NCBI RefSeq assembly: GCF_004011695.2
Contig: NC_082414.1
Span: 682,001 to 746,000 of the forward strand
Direction of reading: 5' to 3'
Source of the DNA: Ascochyta rabiei
Lineage: Eukaryota; Ascomycota; Dothideomycetes; Pleosporales; Didymellaceae
Length of the DNA stretch: 64,000 nt
The translations under genes were made by a program, and so were the position numbers. How positions within the stretch are numbered: position 1 is the stretch's first letter; every line of letters starts with the position of its first letter. Under the pieces are notes generated by a model. The model was not told the origin of the DNA, ran no database searches, and was given only the letters and a program-made list of their open reading frames with translations. Shown in pieces: positions 46,626 through 59,689 of the stretch.

Positions 46626-46969
46626 GGCGGTTGCTGCTGTAGTTGTGGCTGCTGTGGGGGTTGGGGTGGTGCGGCTGGCGAAGCCTGTCCTTGGTGGCTC
46701 ATTGCAGACGGAGGGCGCAATGGACCTTGTTGAGGTTGTGATGTCGCCGGCGGTCCCTGATTCCCTGACTGACTATGGTTGCTTGACTGCGATTGCGCGT
46801 GTTGCATAGCAATTGCTTGCTGTTGATGCATATGCTGCTGCTGAGCTTGCTGAGCTTGATGGGCGGCCTGAGCCTGTGCTAAAGCAGCAGCCTGCTGCTG
46901 AGGATTGCCTCCCTGTTGGTTTGCCATTTGCTGCTGCTGCTGCTGTTGCTGCTGCTGTTGTTGTTGTTG

Positions 46970-47009
<40 letters not shown>

Positions 47010-47296
47010 AATTGCTGCAAATGTGGAGGCAATTGGACAAACGACTGCTGTCCCATCTGTTGAGCGCGTAGCTGTTGCAGTTGATGTGGGGTCATGCCAC
47101 CCATAGTGTTTGGAAATCCCATGCCCATTCCGCCCTGTTGCTGAGCAAGCATTTGTTGCTGTTGCTGTTGCCGCATGAAAGCATGCTGCTGAGCGCTTCT
47201 TTGTTGCTGCATCATTGCAGGATTCACTGCGATCCGTGGTTAGCATGGTGGATGAGAAAAAGCGGTTGTATTGACTCACTCATTCCTGGATGCTGT

Positions 47297-47343
<47 letters not shown>

Positions 47344-47586
47344 GAACATCTGGGCCTGCTGGGGCTGCAAGTGTGAGAGCGCATGGGCGTTTGGTCCCAT
47401 GCCGGGCTGCATACCCATCATGGGTCCTGCCTGGCTGACGGGACCGTTGGGGCCTGAGACGCCGGGGTGCATGCCTGGTGGCATATGCTGGCCTGGATTC
47501 GGTCCTCCGCCAGCCATGGGGTGCCCAGGTGGCAGTCCTTGGGGATGCATGCCGCCATTGTGCGGAGGGTAGCTCGTCGTCATCAT
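44873..47586 (-). CDS. ptaB: LIM-domain-binding/SEUSS-type transcriptional co-regulator, glutamine-rich (PtaB-like)
   Basis: Five exons: 47586-47280, 47226-46127, 46077-45790, 45736-45425 and 45373-44873. The introns are 49-53 nt with GTGAGT/GTGTGT/GTCAGC donors and GCTAAC/CTGAC branch sites, giving 835 residues. The N-terminus is Gly/Pro/Met-rich. It is followed by three long polyglutamine tracts; the largest, near 46460-46640, has roughly 55 Gln broken by one His. The conserved dimerisation core lies in exons 2-4 (LKLMNFVDQLGKFT / SRGEDNAVNLWQSFVDKFFN, ERTKQFEIVCAALPRYFYTV, TYENQCQVVYTGKLTAFW). The C-terminus has a basic motif near the end (GKRRRSTVKID). Homologues are Aspergillus PtaB and Candida Mfg1, which pair with Flo8/SomA-type regulators in adhesion, hyphal growth and biofilm formation in the nucleus. 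Polyglutamine length is likely variable among strains. Confidence 0.87.
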
Positions 47587-49966
47587 CGTGCTTGGCTATT
47601 ATGTACGGGGCGTGTGGTGCGTCGCAAGTCGTGTTGCTGTCGCTCACACAGCAGAGTCGGTTGCAAGGCGATGGCGAGACGGGCAGTCGCGAAGGGGCAG
47701 TCGCGAAGGGGCAGTCGCGAAGGGGCAAGGATGCTTCTGCACAGCTACGCCGCTGTCTAGCAACGGTGCAAGGCGGGCCTACGCGGGCGCAGCGGCGGTC
47801 AAGGGTGGGCTGCCCGCGCAGATGCTGCGAGCAGAGCGACAAACGCTGGGTCGGTCGGCGACCGGCAAGTGCCGCGGCTGAGACACGACAATGAAGGCTG
47901 GAGGGCGTTGCAGTCGCGCGGAAGCACAGAGCAGTGGTGTCCAGAGGGCAGAGGGTCGAGCACAGGGTCGAGGGGCCGGGCGGTCCTGGAGATGTCGACG
48001 AGCGCGGCGGGTGCTGGCGCGATATGGGGTCGTGCGGTCTGGTCGTGTCGCATGCGGTCCCGCCAGCAAAGCACTGGAGAAGCGAGCCCGAGAGCAGAGG
48101 AGCGGCCGCAATGGGCGCGGGACGTGTCGTCTGTCAGCGGGCGAGTATGCGACAATGCATCCGCGATGCACAGAGGGTCCAGGGCCGGGGGTAGTGCCAG
48201 GGACGCGGGCGTTGGGTGGTGGTGGTGTCGAGGTGATCTGCAGCGCTGTAGGAGACGGCTAGGGGAGGCCCGCACGCCCGTTTCGGTGGCTGGCAGCGTG
48301 ATTTGTCGCGCGCTCACTGCCCACTGCTCGCGGCACGCGGCTCGCTGCCCCCTTCTGGCGGCCACGGGGACCAACGGGGAGACACGCTTAACTTCAAGGA
48401 AACTCACACAACGTCTACGGCAGTGCTCCTTCCTTGCGTCGTGGAGATCCTTCGACGCCTGGCGGTGCCCATCGTCTGGCGGGTGGGCACTGACGCTGGG
48501 CTCACTGGGTGCCTCCACGGCTTGGCGGGCCAGCCGCGCTAACACTCGCACTTTTCCACTCAACTTTTCTCCTCTACCACCGTTCTCTGCAGACAACGCC
48601 CAACACCGAGTTTCTTGCCGCACACTGCACACTGCACACCACGCACCGTCGCGCTTTGTATGCCGACGACCGCTAGCTGCTCTTGAGCTCCGTGTTGGGC
48701 TCCCACTCACCACTCGATCAGGTAGGCTCTATTCTCCATTCTCCGCTTCTCTGCCCTCCACACCTTTGGCGAGATGATACTCATGCAACTTCTTTTCCAA
48801 TCCGATTCGACCTTGAAGAAAGCAGCGCTGTTCGGTTGCCCTTCTCCGGGCGACTGCTACTTGCCAGTACTGTTGTCTGACCTCCAGATCCACTCCGTCT
48901 TCTTCTCGGAACCTCTTTGCTGCTACGTTGCTAAATCTCAAGCACAGACTCGATCACGGGACGTAGATGGCAGTCTGCTAGCCTGTTACCCGCTAGGCGC
49001 TCCTACTGACGCACCACGTTAAAGTCACTATCTGGGCTATAGATTCCATGCTCGTCTCCAGAGCACCCTCCCAGCTTGCGTAGCTGTATTCTTTGGTATG
49101 CTAACCTCCTTTTCTTTTCCCTTGCTCCCTACATGATGAAAAACTTCCACAATTCGCAGTTTCCACGCTAGCCTCGACTGAACCTAACAGAGGACAATGA
49201 GCGCGAATACCTTCCTTGGATGTCTGATTTCTTGCAACTATCCATACACTGCTTCTTTGATCTGTTCCCTACAAGCACATGCTAACTGGTACGACAGATG
49301 TCCCGCCCGCCGCTTACTGCACCGCACCCTTGCGCATGTATACAACGTCTTAATGGACACATCTGGAGCAGACATACTCGAGGGAGCGGACTGATCTGGC
49401 AACTTGTAGGCTCGACTAATGTTTTATCGTACAACTCTCTAGTGTTGCACTGGCACAATTCCTGCTCAGGTAGAAGAACCATCGGCTCATTGGCTGGAAT
49501 CGGTGACTTGACCATGCAATTAAATACATCGTCTTTCATTGACCTCCTCTTGCAATGCACGATCTGTGACTCCGCTTCTGTAATGACCGCGCGACTGGTA
49601 TCACCGCCCTCTACCAGCTTCGAGCACCAGCGTCTCGACTGGATCCATTGGTGAACGTCTTTTAAAAAGACAGGCGATGTCACACTCTGGAAAACATCCG
49701 CGTACAGAGTGGACATGCGACGGCCGCGTGTTGTGGAATGATTGACCTGATCAAGAATCGTACAGCGTGCAGGTGGCTTTCATCCAAGAAGGGCAACGGC
49801 AGCGGCGTCATGGCGCACTGACGTTCCAAGCTGCGCTAGCTTCCCGCCCACCCACCAGCTTCGTCACAGACAGACCTACGGTGACCACCGCCTATTGCGC
49901 CCGCCGAACCCTCTGTCTCGAGCGACCCCCTCCTCCTCTTTCGAATCGCTCATCACCACCGCCAAC
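47587..49966. promoter_or_regulatory. Long divergent intergenic region between ptaB-like gene and V-ATPase B gene
   Basis: About 2.4 kb, GC-rich between about 47600 and 48700. Long overlapping frames on both strands there (about 300 codons each) are low-complexity Arg/Ala/Ser-rich and mirror each other, so I treat them as by-products of composition. A long upstream region is common for fungal developmental regulators, and a long 5' leader of the ptaB-like gene is plausible. No transcript boundary can be seen. Confidence 0.45.
47681..47722. repeat. 14-bp tandem repeat, three units
   Basis: GGGCAGTCGCGAAG occurs three times in perfect tandem at 47681, 47695 and 47709, followed by a partial unit GGGCAAGG. 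It lies about 100 bp upstream of the ptaB-like start codon, so it is probably in the 5' UTR or promoter. Confidence 0.85.
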
Positions 49967-51877
<1,911 letters not shown>

Positions 51878-53034
51878 GGCATGAAGGGCGTGTAATAGGT
51901 CGTTAAGTCACAGTCAGCGAAATAGAATTTTGATTGTTTTTTCAAGTATATACGAATGCGTTCAATGGACCATCATAAATATTGTGAGAACGTTGATTTA
52001 GCGGGGAATGAACGGGAACTCCAAGATGAAAGTGGTGGCTTGCGTTTGTTATCATGGCGAGCCTTCAATCTGCTGCCTGACTGTTATTGCTGCAATTTCC
52101 GCCTAATACTCACCTCTTTCATCATCCGTCTAATTTGCAGATTCAGTACCATCATCCTCACGATAGCGTTATTTATGAATGAAACGAGCGCACTCGTCTA
52201 TCTTACCTCTCTTCGATCATCGCTTTTCTTCGATCATACAGCGAAAACTTGCTGAATGCTCACTATTTGGCCTCCTGGTGTCATTGCGTGATTGGGTTCG
52301 AGTGGTGACGAATGCGAGGGTTGAGTTGAGAGTCTACTATGTATGCCATGCAACGCGTTGTAGAAAGACAAAGCGCTACACTCACGAGTCAGACACCCGT
52401 TGCACGCAGAACCGCAGCTGCACATCACGATGAAACTCGTCTGAACGTGAAACCTGTAGGTTAACATTCTGTACAGTGTTGTAGCTACCGTGATGTTTCG
52501 TGTGATTGTTCAGCAATAATCTAGACGTGACTACGGCGCATATCTGCCTGGACAACGTGGATTCAGAGTTTTCCAACAAACTCAGTCGGTACGATTGAAC
52601 TAGAGGACCGTGTGGTGTTACTAGTTGGGCAGGGCATCTTGATCCGTTTGAAGCATTCAGCAAAAGACTTGATCCAATGCGGAGGAACGGCCCTTGACTG
52701 ATGGGTATATGTCCAACTCGATGGCCGATGCTCGATTATTACCGGCCTTCCTCTTCTTGTTATAGTCATTCGTCCGACTCCCCGTATCAGCACCATCCAG
52801 TCCTTCTCCGTCCATTTCTTCCAATTTTGGGTCTTCGCAGCCATACGATCAATCACCACCAGCACCGGCCTCTAAAGCCGCTTCTTTCGACTTGATGTCA
52901 CCCTTTTCTGAAAAGCTCTGACAGATGCTTGGACCTTGACTTGGTATGTTTAGTGTTGTACATTCTCTTGCTCTTGCTGTCGTCATTCCTGAATGCCTTT
53001 CGCTAACATGCAACGCTTCCGTAATTTCCGAGTC
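51878..53034. other. Intergenic region, no supported gene
   Basis: Convergent 3' flanks of the V-ATPase B gene and the small membrane protein gene. Short frames (up to about 100 codons, for example minus 52563-52865) lack any recognisable motif. Confidence 0.5.
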
Positions 53035-53517
53035 TTATTTTGCCTTTGTGACGGGACGTGTATCATCCATTCCCTCCACACCTGCCCGAGGATTGCCCAT
53101 GGCTTCCACTCTTTTGGCCCCTCGCTCTGGTACCCCAAACGTAGACGGACTTTGCGTATAGAAGTTGCCGAGTATCGCCCACATCTTGTCTCTCAACCCT
53201 TGGAACGGCTGCTGGCCTTTGCGTGGATTCATTGGGTCGTTTGCAAAGTCGTAGAAGAAGATGCCGTGCACGATGATGAAGCTGATCAAACTCCACTGCA
53301 CTATCTTAGTCCATTTATTCCACAGAGGCTTGATCGACTTCAACCTCGTGCGGCGTTTGAACTTCCGCTCGAAGTAGAATTGTTGCTTTTCGGTCAGCTC
53401 ACGGAGGTTGGGCGGCCATGTCTTCTTCGCGCGGAATCGGTTGCGAGCAAAGTCGAAGGGTGGAAGCGTGGACTGCTTCCGGCCAAGCAGGCGGTTAATG
53501 GAGCCCATTGCCGACAT
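53035..53517 (-). CDS. Conserved-looking fungal single-pass membrane protein, function unknown
   Basis: An intact 160-residue frame. The first ~75 residues are strongly basic (NRFRAKKTWPPNLRELTEKQ, then FERKFKRRTRLKSIKPLWN). One membrane-length helix follows at about residues 85-103 (WSLISFIIVHGIFFYDF), then a polar, Pro/Gly-rich C-terminal tail. A basic segment before a single helix suggests a small inner-membrane or ER protein with the positive side facing the matrix or cytosol, but no family is recognised. The divergent arrangement with the leucyl-tRNA synthetase gene (256 bp between start codons) and a compositional pattern clearly unlike its shadow frames support it as real. A second in-frame Met three codons downstream could also start it. 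Confidence 0.7.
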   Translation of the reverse strand: MSAMGSINRLLGRKQSTLPPFDFARNRFRAKKTWPPNLRELTEKQQFYFERKFKRRTRLKSIKPLWNKWTKIVQWSLISFIIVHGIFFYDFANDPMNPRKGQQPFQGLRDKMWAILGNFYTQSPSTFGVPERGAKRVEAMGNPRAGVEGMDDTRPVTKAK

Positions 53518-53773
53518 GATGTCGTCTGGGTATGCGACAGGTGGCGACAGTAAGATATTGAATTCGGCGCTGCGCGGTCTTAATGATGATGTTGGAACGA
53601 ATCTCCGAGAGCTCGCGCAGGGGCCAGCCTTGGCAGCGCACTTTTGCTGAAAAGGTAGTACATATGACTGGGTAGCGCTTTGGCCGCCTCTCCAGCATCC
53701 CGCCTTGACACATCCACCTAGCAGACTTCTTCTTTCTTACGCTCCCTTTTGCCATTTCAAACAAGTCGAAAAC
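53518..53773. promoter_or_regulatory. Divergent promoter between the small membrane protein gene and LeuRS
   Basis: 256 bp between the two start codons. It includes pyrimidine-rich stretches upstream of the LeuRS ATG (CTTCTTCTTTCTTACGCTCC near 53725), common in fungal housekeeping promoters. Confidence 0.55.
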
Positions 53774-56700
53774 ATGGCGGAAGCCGCAGTCCCCAATGAC
53801 GTTCCAAAGGACGCTGTTTCTGCGACCATTGACTTGCTTAAGCCGCAGGAATCCCAAGACAAGACGCTCAAGATCGAAAACACCGAAAAGCGAGATACTT
53901 TGATCGAGGCCGAGAAGCGCTACCAGAAGTTGTGGGAAGAGCAGGGGGTCTTTCAGCCTGATGCACCGTCCCTGGAGGAAGTCCCTTTCGACACCAGCCC
54001 GGAGGACCTGCGCGCAAAGCACCCAAAATGGTTTGGTAACTTCGCCTACCCATACATGAATGGAACTCTTCACGCCGGTCATGGCTTTACGGCGTCCAAA
54101 GTCGAGTTCACTGCGGGTTTTCAGAGGATGACCGGCAAACGGACTCTGTTTCCTCTTGGCTACCACGTGACTGGTATGCCCATTAAAGTAAGCAAGATCT
54201 GCGTAAAACACGTTGTTAAATGACGCATACTGACTGTATAGGCATGCGCAGACAAACTCGTCAGGGAGGTCGAGCAGTTCGGACAGAACTTTGAACGATG
54301 CCCTACTGAAGATGTCATCGACGGCGGTCTACAGGAACCACCCGCGCCTACACAGGCCGAGGCCAAGACTGACCTGACAAAGTTCAAGGCTACCAAGGGC
54401 AAAGCTGCTGCCAAGACTGTCAAGACCAAGTACCAGTTCCAGATTATGCTGGCACAGGGTATTCCTGTCGAGGATATCCACAAATTCGCCGACCCATACC
54501 ACTGGATCCAGTTCTTCCCGCCGCTGGCCAAACGTGACCTTACAAACTTTGGTGCTAGGATAGACTGGCGACGACAGTTCGTCACCACCGATGCTAATCC
54601 CTACTACGACTCCTTCGTAGCGTGGCAGATGCGCAAGCTCAAGGAACTGGGCAAGATCATCTTCGCCAAGAGGTACACAATCTACAGTCCCAAGGATGGG
54701 CAGGCGTGTATGGATCACGACAGGCAGTCTGGAGAAGGCGTTGGTGTTCAGGAGTATACGGCACTCAAGATGAAGACAATTCAGTGGTCAGACTCGGCGA
54801 AGGCTATCATTGATAACAAGCTCCCAGAAAGCGCTAGCGCGTACTTCATTCCTGCCACTTTGAGGCCAGAGACTATGTACGGCCAGACTTCGTGTTTTGT
54901 AGGACCAACCATCGAGTACGGGCTGTTTCATGTGAAGGACAACGAGTATTTCGTATGCAGTCAGCGTGCGGCACGCAATATGAGCTACCAGCCTGGCACA
55001 CCCGGGACATTCAAGGAGGAAGGCAAGATCAACCAAATCGCTAGCTTCAAGGGCAAGGACCTTGTTGGTACTATTGTCAACGCTCCTCTATCAGTTCACA
55101 AGGAGGTCTACATCCTACCTATGGAGACTGTGAAGGACACGAAGGGCACAGCAGTTGTGACCTGCGTGCCCTCTGATTCGCCTGATGACTACATCACATC
55201 TTTTGATCTGGCAAAGAAGGCAGAGTACTACGGTATCAAGAAGGAGTGGGTCAAGTTCGACAACATTCTTCCTATCATCGACACTCCTACCTACGGCAAT
55301 CTCTGCGCAAAGAAGCTTGTCGAAGACATGAAGATCCAGTCTCCCAAAGATTCTACAAAGCTTGCAGACGCAAAGGAAAAGGCGTACAAGGAGGGCTTCT
55401 ACAAGGGTACCATGGTGTATGGCGAGCAAAAGGGTAAATCTGTTGAAGAGGCCAAGCCTCTTGTTCGCAAACACCTCATCGATGCCGGAGATGCCTTCCC
55501 CTACGCTGAGCCTGATGGCAAGGTCATCAGCCGAAGTGGAGATGACTGTGTTGCTGCTCTGCTTGACCAGTGGTACATGAACTACGGCACCGCAGAGAAC
55601 GGCGGAGATGGCGAATGGGCTGAGACAGTCCGCGCTCATATCGAGAATGAGCTTAACCTCTACTATCCTGAGGCGAAGAACCAGTTCTTGCGTGTAGTCG
55701 ACTGGCTGGGCAATTGGGCCTGTGCGCGTTCGTACGGTCTCGGATCGAAGGTGCCTTGGGACGAGGCAGTCATGGTAGAGTCTCTGTCAGACTCTACCAT
55801 TTACCAAGCTTACTACTCTTTCGCTCATCTCCTCCACAAGGACATGTTTGGAAAGGAGCCTGGACCTCTCAACATCAAGCCTGGGCAATTCACCGATGAT
55901 GTTTGGGACTACGCTTTCGGTCGTCGTGAACGCACCAATCTTCCAGAGTCAGATATCCCCAAAGAGGCCCTCCAGACGCTGAGGCGTCACTTCGACTACT
56001 GGTACCCGCTGGACATGCGTACCAGTGGTAAGGATTTGATTCAGAACCACTTGACCTTTAACCTCTACGTGCACACTGCTATTTTCCCCCGGGAGAACTG
56101 GCCGCGAAGCTTCCGCGTGAACGGCCACCTGCTCCTGAACGGTGACAAGATGAGCAAGTCGACTGGTAACTTCCTCACAATCGCCGGTGCTGTAGAGAAG
56201 TTTGGTGCCGACGCTACACGCCTAGCCCTTGCTGATGCAGGAGACGACATGAACGATGCCAACTTCGAAGAGACCGTCGCTAACGCTAACATTCTTAAAA
56301 TGTACGAGCTCCGCAAGTGGTGCGAGGAGCTTGTCCGTGAGAAGATCACCATCACCGATGGCTCCAAATACACAGAGACCAAGGAGAGGGAGCGTGTCAG
56401 GAACCCAGACGTCATCCAGCGCCAAAGTGGAAGCGAGCACATCCTCCTCGATGACCTTTTCGACAACGAGATGAACGCCCTCGTTGCAGAGACATACGGT
56501 CACTACTCCGGTACGATGTACAAGGCGGCCCTCAAGTCCGGTTACCACGACTTCACTTCCGCTCGTGACTTCTACCGCGAAGCTACCAAGGCCGCCGGTA
56601 TCGGTATGCATGAGGACCTTGTCAAGAAGTTCATCGAGCTGCAGGCCCTGATGATCGTGCCCATTGCATCTCACTGGGCCGAACACATCTGGCTCGAGGT

Positions 56701-57385
56701 CCTCAAAAAGCCCGAGACCATCCAAAAAGCGCAGTGGCCTAAGGTCCCCGAGGCCAATGCCAGGCTCTCTGCGGCCCGCGACTTCGTCCGCACAACACAG
56801 TCCAACATCACCTCTGCCGAGGGCGCGGCAGTCAAGCGTCTGAGCAAGGGCAAGGCTGCCAACTTCGACCCCAAGAAGGAGAAGAAGATTACCATCTTTG
56901 CAGCACAAGAGTGGCCTACTTGGCAGAAGAAGTATGGCTCACTTGCCATGCGCCTTTCCATCGCATTATGCTAACGTATGAACAGGTACATTCAGATGAT
57001 CCGTGACAACTACCCGAACCTTGACATCAAGGCCCTCAGCAAGCAGATCGACAAGTCCGAGTCCAAGAAGGCCATGCCCTTCATCAATGCTTTGAAGCGT
57101 CGCCTGGACGCCGGCGAACCTTCCGACGTTGTCCTCAACCGCGAGCTCGCATTCAACGAGCTTGATACGTTGCGCTCCATGGTACCTGGCCTCAAGCAGA
57201 CGGTGCAGAAGTGTGCTGATGTTGAGATCATCTCTGTTTCTGATGGCGGAAAGGAGGGTGTGGTGATCAAGGAGGACGGAAGCAAGGGCGAGCAAAGGAA
57301 GGAATTGCCCCCACAGGCGAGCAGTGCGGAGCCGGGAAGCCCGAGTTTTGCGTTCGAGAACGTCGAGAACCTGGCTGTGAGGTAG
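53774..57385 (+). CDS. CDC60: Cytosolic leucyl-tRNA synthetase
   Basis: Three exons: 53774-54187, 54242-56931 and 56986-57385, with introns of 54 nt each (the second with GCTAAC), giving 1167 residues. This is slightly longer than the yeast enzyme. The class I signature HIGH appears as HAGH in PYMNGTLHAGHGFT (about residue 98), and KMSKS as GDKMSKSTGNF (about residue 790). Between them is the large editing insertion typical of LeuRS (LRPETMYGQTSCFVGPTIEY; GDDCVAALLDQWYMNYG). The enzyme charges tRNA-Leu in the cytosol, edits mischarged tRNA, and in yeast also signals leucine to TORC1. The start at 53774 gives a normal N-terminus (MAEAAVPND). An in-frame ATG at 53705 is probably in the 5' UTR. 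Confidence 0.96.
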
Positions 57386-57698
57386 ATCCAGAGCCTACAA
57401 GAGTAAACGATAGGCATGAATGTTCACGATGCATACGAAACGACGTGCCGTCGGGTACGGTTGGCGATGAAATGGGCTCGTTGGAAAGTCAGCACACGTA
57501 CAAACGCAGGTATTCAAAAAAGCAAAGGGTCATGACGAACAACATCGTGCCCGGTGCGATGATCGTAACCACAACTGAAATGGACGCCCGGCCGTAACCG
57601 TTGGACATATATCGATGGGCTTGTCTCGAAGCACTCATGGCTCTAGTCTATGAATTTCTTCTACCACGAGATGATACAAGGAAAACGCTTTTTAATGC
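57386..57698. other. Convergent 3' flanks, no gene
   Basis: 313 bp between the stop codons of LeuRS (plus) and the Gfo/Idh oxidoreductase (minus). Nothing further seen. Confidence 0.6.
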
Positions 57699-58851
57699 CT
57701 ACAACTTGGACTTTGTCTGGGCCTCGTCTGTCTGGTTGCCATTGCGGTCGAACCAAATCTTCTTCTGACTCCTCAAACTCTCCTGCAGCGCCACGCCGAT
57801 CCTGACAGCCTCGTAAGAGCTCTCAATGTCGACAGGGACTTCCTTGTTGTTAAGGACGGCGTCTGTGAATTCGTTTGCCTCGGTGACAAAGGCCTGCTCG
57901 AAGCGCTCGTAGTAGTTCTGGGGGATGTCGCGATGGATGCCAGTAGGCAGGTGCGACTCCATGAGTCCGGTGGTAGGGTTGGAGTTGACGGAAAGCTTGC
58001 CCTTTGTACCGATAATCTCGGTCATGTCATGCTGACCAGGTGCGTTCATGCGCGAGCTGTAGAAGTATGCAATTTGACCGTCGTAGAACTCGACGACGCC
58101 GACGCCGTTGTCAACATCTCCGTACTTGGCAAGGTCGGGCTCAAGAGCTGTAATACCAAAGGCAACGACAGACTTGACCTTGGGCAGGTTCTTGCCGTTG
58201 GAGTCGGCGCTGAAGTACCACAGGGCCAGGTCGATGTCGTGAATGTTGCAGTCGACAAAGATGCCACCAGAGAATTTTGCGTACTCAACGAAGAAGCCTG
58301 AGGGGTCGTACTTGTCGCAAGTTTGGGAGCGGAGTATAGAGGGCCGGCCAATGTCGCCTGCTTTAGTGAGGGCGTAGGCATTACGGTATGAGGCGTCGAA
58401 GCGGCGAGAGAAGCCGCACATGACCTTGATGTCTGGGTGGGCAGCGGCGGTCTTGAGGAGGTCCTGGCACTGTGAGAGGTTAGAACTACAGAATCCATTT
58501 CATCGAGACCAGAGCGCATACCACTTCGAGCTTTGTGCTAAAAGGCTTCTCGCACAGAACGTGCTTGCCGGCCTTGATGGCCTTGATCGACTGCTCGGCG
58601 TGTGCTGTGGTGACGGTGGCAACGACGACTGCCTCCAGACCGGCGTGCTGCAGCATCTGGTCGAAGTCGCTGTAGACCTTGACGCCCCATGGCTCGAGGT
58701 GTTCCTTGGCCCAGACAGCTTCCTTGGGGTCTGGTGTGAAGGCGGCTACCAGCTCGGCCTTGGGTGTGCGGTGCAGGAAGTGTAGGGCATGGCGAGCGCC
58801 CATGCGGCCGAGGCCAGAGCAAGCGACCTTGAGTCTACGCAGCTCGACCAT
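57699..58851 (-). CDS. Gfo/Idh/MocA-family NAD(P)-dependent oxidoreductase (inositol 2-dehydrogenase-like)
   Basis: Two exons, 58851-58522 and 58469-57699 (intron 52 nt, GTATGC..CTAAC..CACAG), encode 366 residues. The N-terminal Rossmann motif is VACSGLGRMGARHALHF (about residues 9-25). The nicotinamide-site signature EKP is in GKHVLCEKPFS (about residue 100). The C-terminal sheet domain contains the substrate-site Lys/Asp/His region (GGIFVDCNIHDIDLALWYF, with Asp and His in the usual DxxxHDID arrangement). Relatives oxidise myo-inositol or other cyclic polyols and sugars. The exact substrate cannot be read from sequence. It is the first of four oxidoreductases within 6 kb, which suggests sugar or polyol metabolism. 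It is cytosolic, with no targeting signal. Confidence 0.9.
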
Positions 58852-59689
58852 TGTGCAGTGTGCGAGGTGAGTGGTAGGGAGAGTTTGGAAGTGACGAAAA
58901 ACGAGGTGAGTGGCGAGGGCAGAGACGAGATGCCGAGAGAAAAGGGCGAGCAGCGACCAAGTTATGCTGTTCAGTCTTCTAAGTATGAGCTTCTACGTGG
59001 CAGACGACCACCAAAGACCCAAGAGTTGCTGGCCATAGCTCCCAGCGTCCAAACAATCATTTCGGTAAACAAGGCAAAAACAACCGAGTCCGTCTCTTCC
59101 CCAGTGCTCCGCATTTGCTACGTTTGAGAACCCGGAGAACCCGGGGTCCCCCTCCTTCACACAATTCTCGTCCCCGTGGGTTTCGCGCCGACTTTCACCA
59201 CACAGCCGGCACAGTCGGACTACACGCTGGCACCTCTTGGCAGGACTCGGGACCAGACATGCCCACTAGACGCCCAGAGTCAGACATTGAGACTTGCACT
59301 TGCAGATGGTGGGGAGGACGCTGTGGAGCCATGGAGTTGCGGCTGCACCCAAAGGGGAAACCTTCTCCTTCGAGCGCACCTATCCCCGCAAAAGCCACGC
59401 ATTGAGCACGCTTCGGCTTCTTGACGCACGTGAAGAAGACGAGTCAATGCCTATGCCTGTTGCTGCCGGCTTGACACTGTTGTGGCGGCCGGTGAGACAG
59501 CGTGCAACGCGATGCGGGCGTCACTACCATGTACCTGCAGCACCGTCTTGACTCTTGAGTTGTCGAGTCTGGAGTGAGGACTAGACAAATTCCCCGCTTA
59601 CGTCATTGCTTTTGTTTACAGAACATGAACAGCTCTACTGCAGCATGGAACGCTAAGAATGCCAGAGCTATTCTGCAGCTACACCGAGC
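58852..59689. other. Upstream region of the Gfo/Idh gene, no supported gene
   Basis: 838 bp containing the promoter of the Gfo/Idh gene and the 3' UTR of the polyol dehydrogenase gene. Frames of up to about 110 codons are not convincing. Confidence 0.5.

Noticed and set aside
46427..46809. Leucine- or valine/alanine-rich plus-strand frames over the polyglutamine region
   Set aside because: They are the complement of CAG/CAA repeats in the ptaB-like gene read in other frames.
47799..48777. Two roughly 300-codon frames, one on each strand, in the GC-rich region upstream of the ptaB-like gene
   Set aside because: They overlap as mirror images, are Arg/Ala/Ser/Pro-rich without domain-like order, and share no recognisable motif. 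GC-rich DNA produces such frames by chance.
49282..49716. 144-codon minus-strand frame upstream of VMA2
   Set aside because: Irregular Cys-rich translation without family resemblance, in a promoter-proximal region.
52563..52865. 100-codon minus-strand frame downstream of VMA2
   Set aside because: Short and unsupported by motifs or neighbours.
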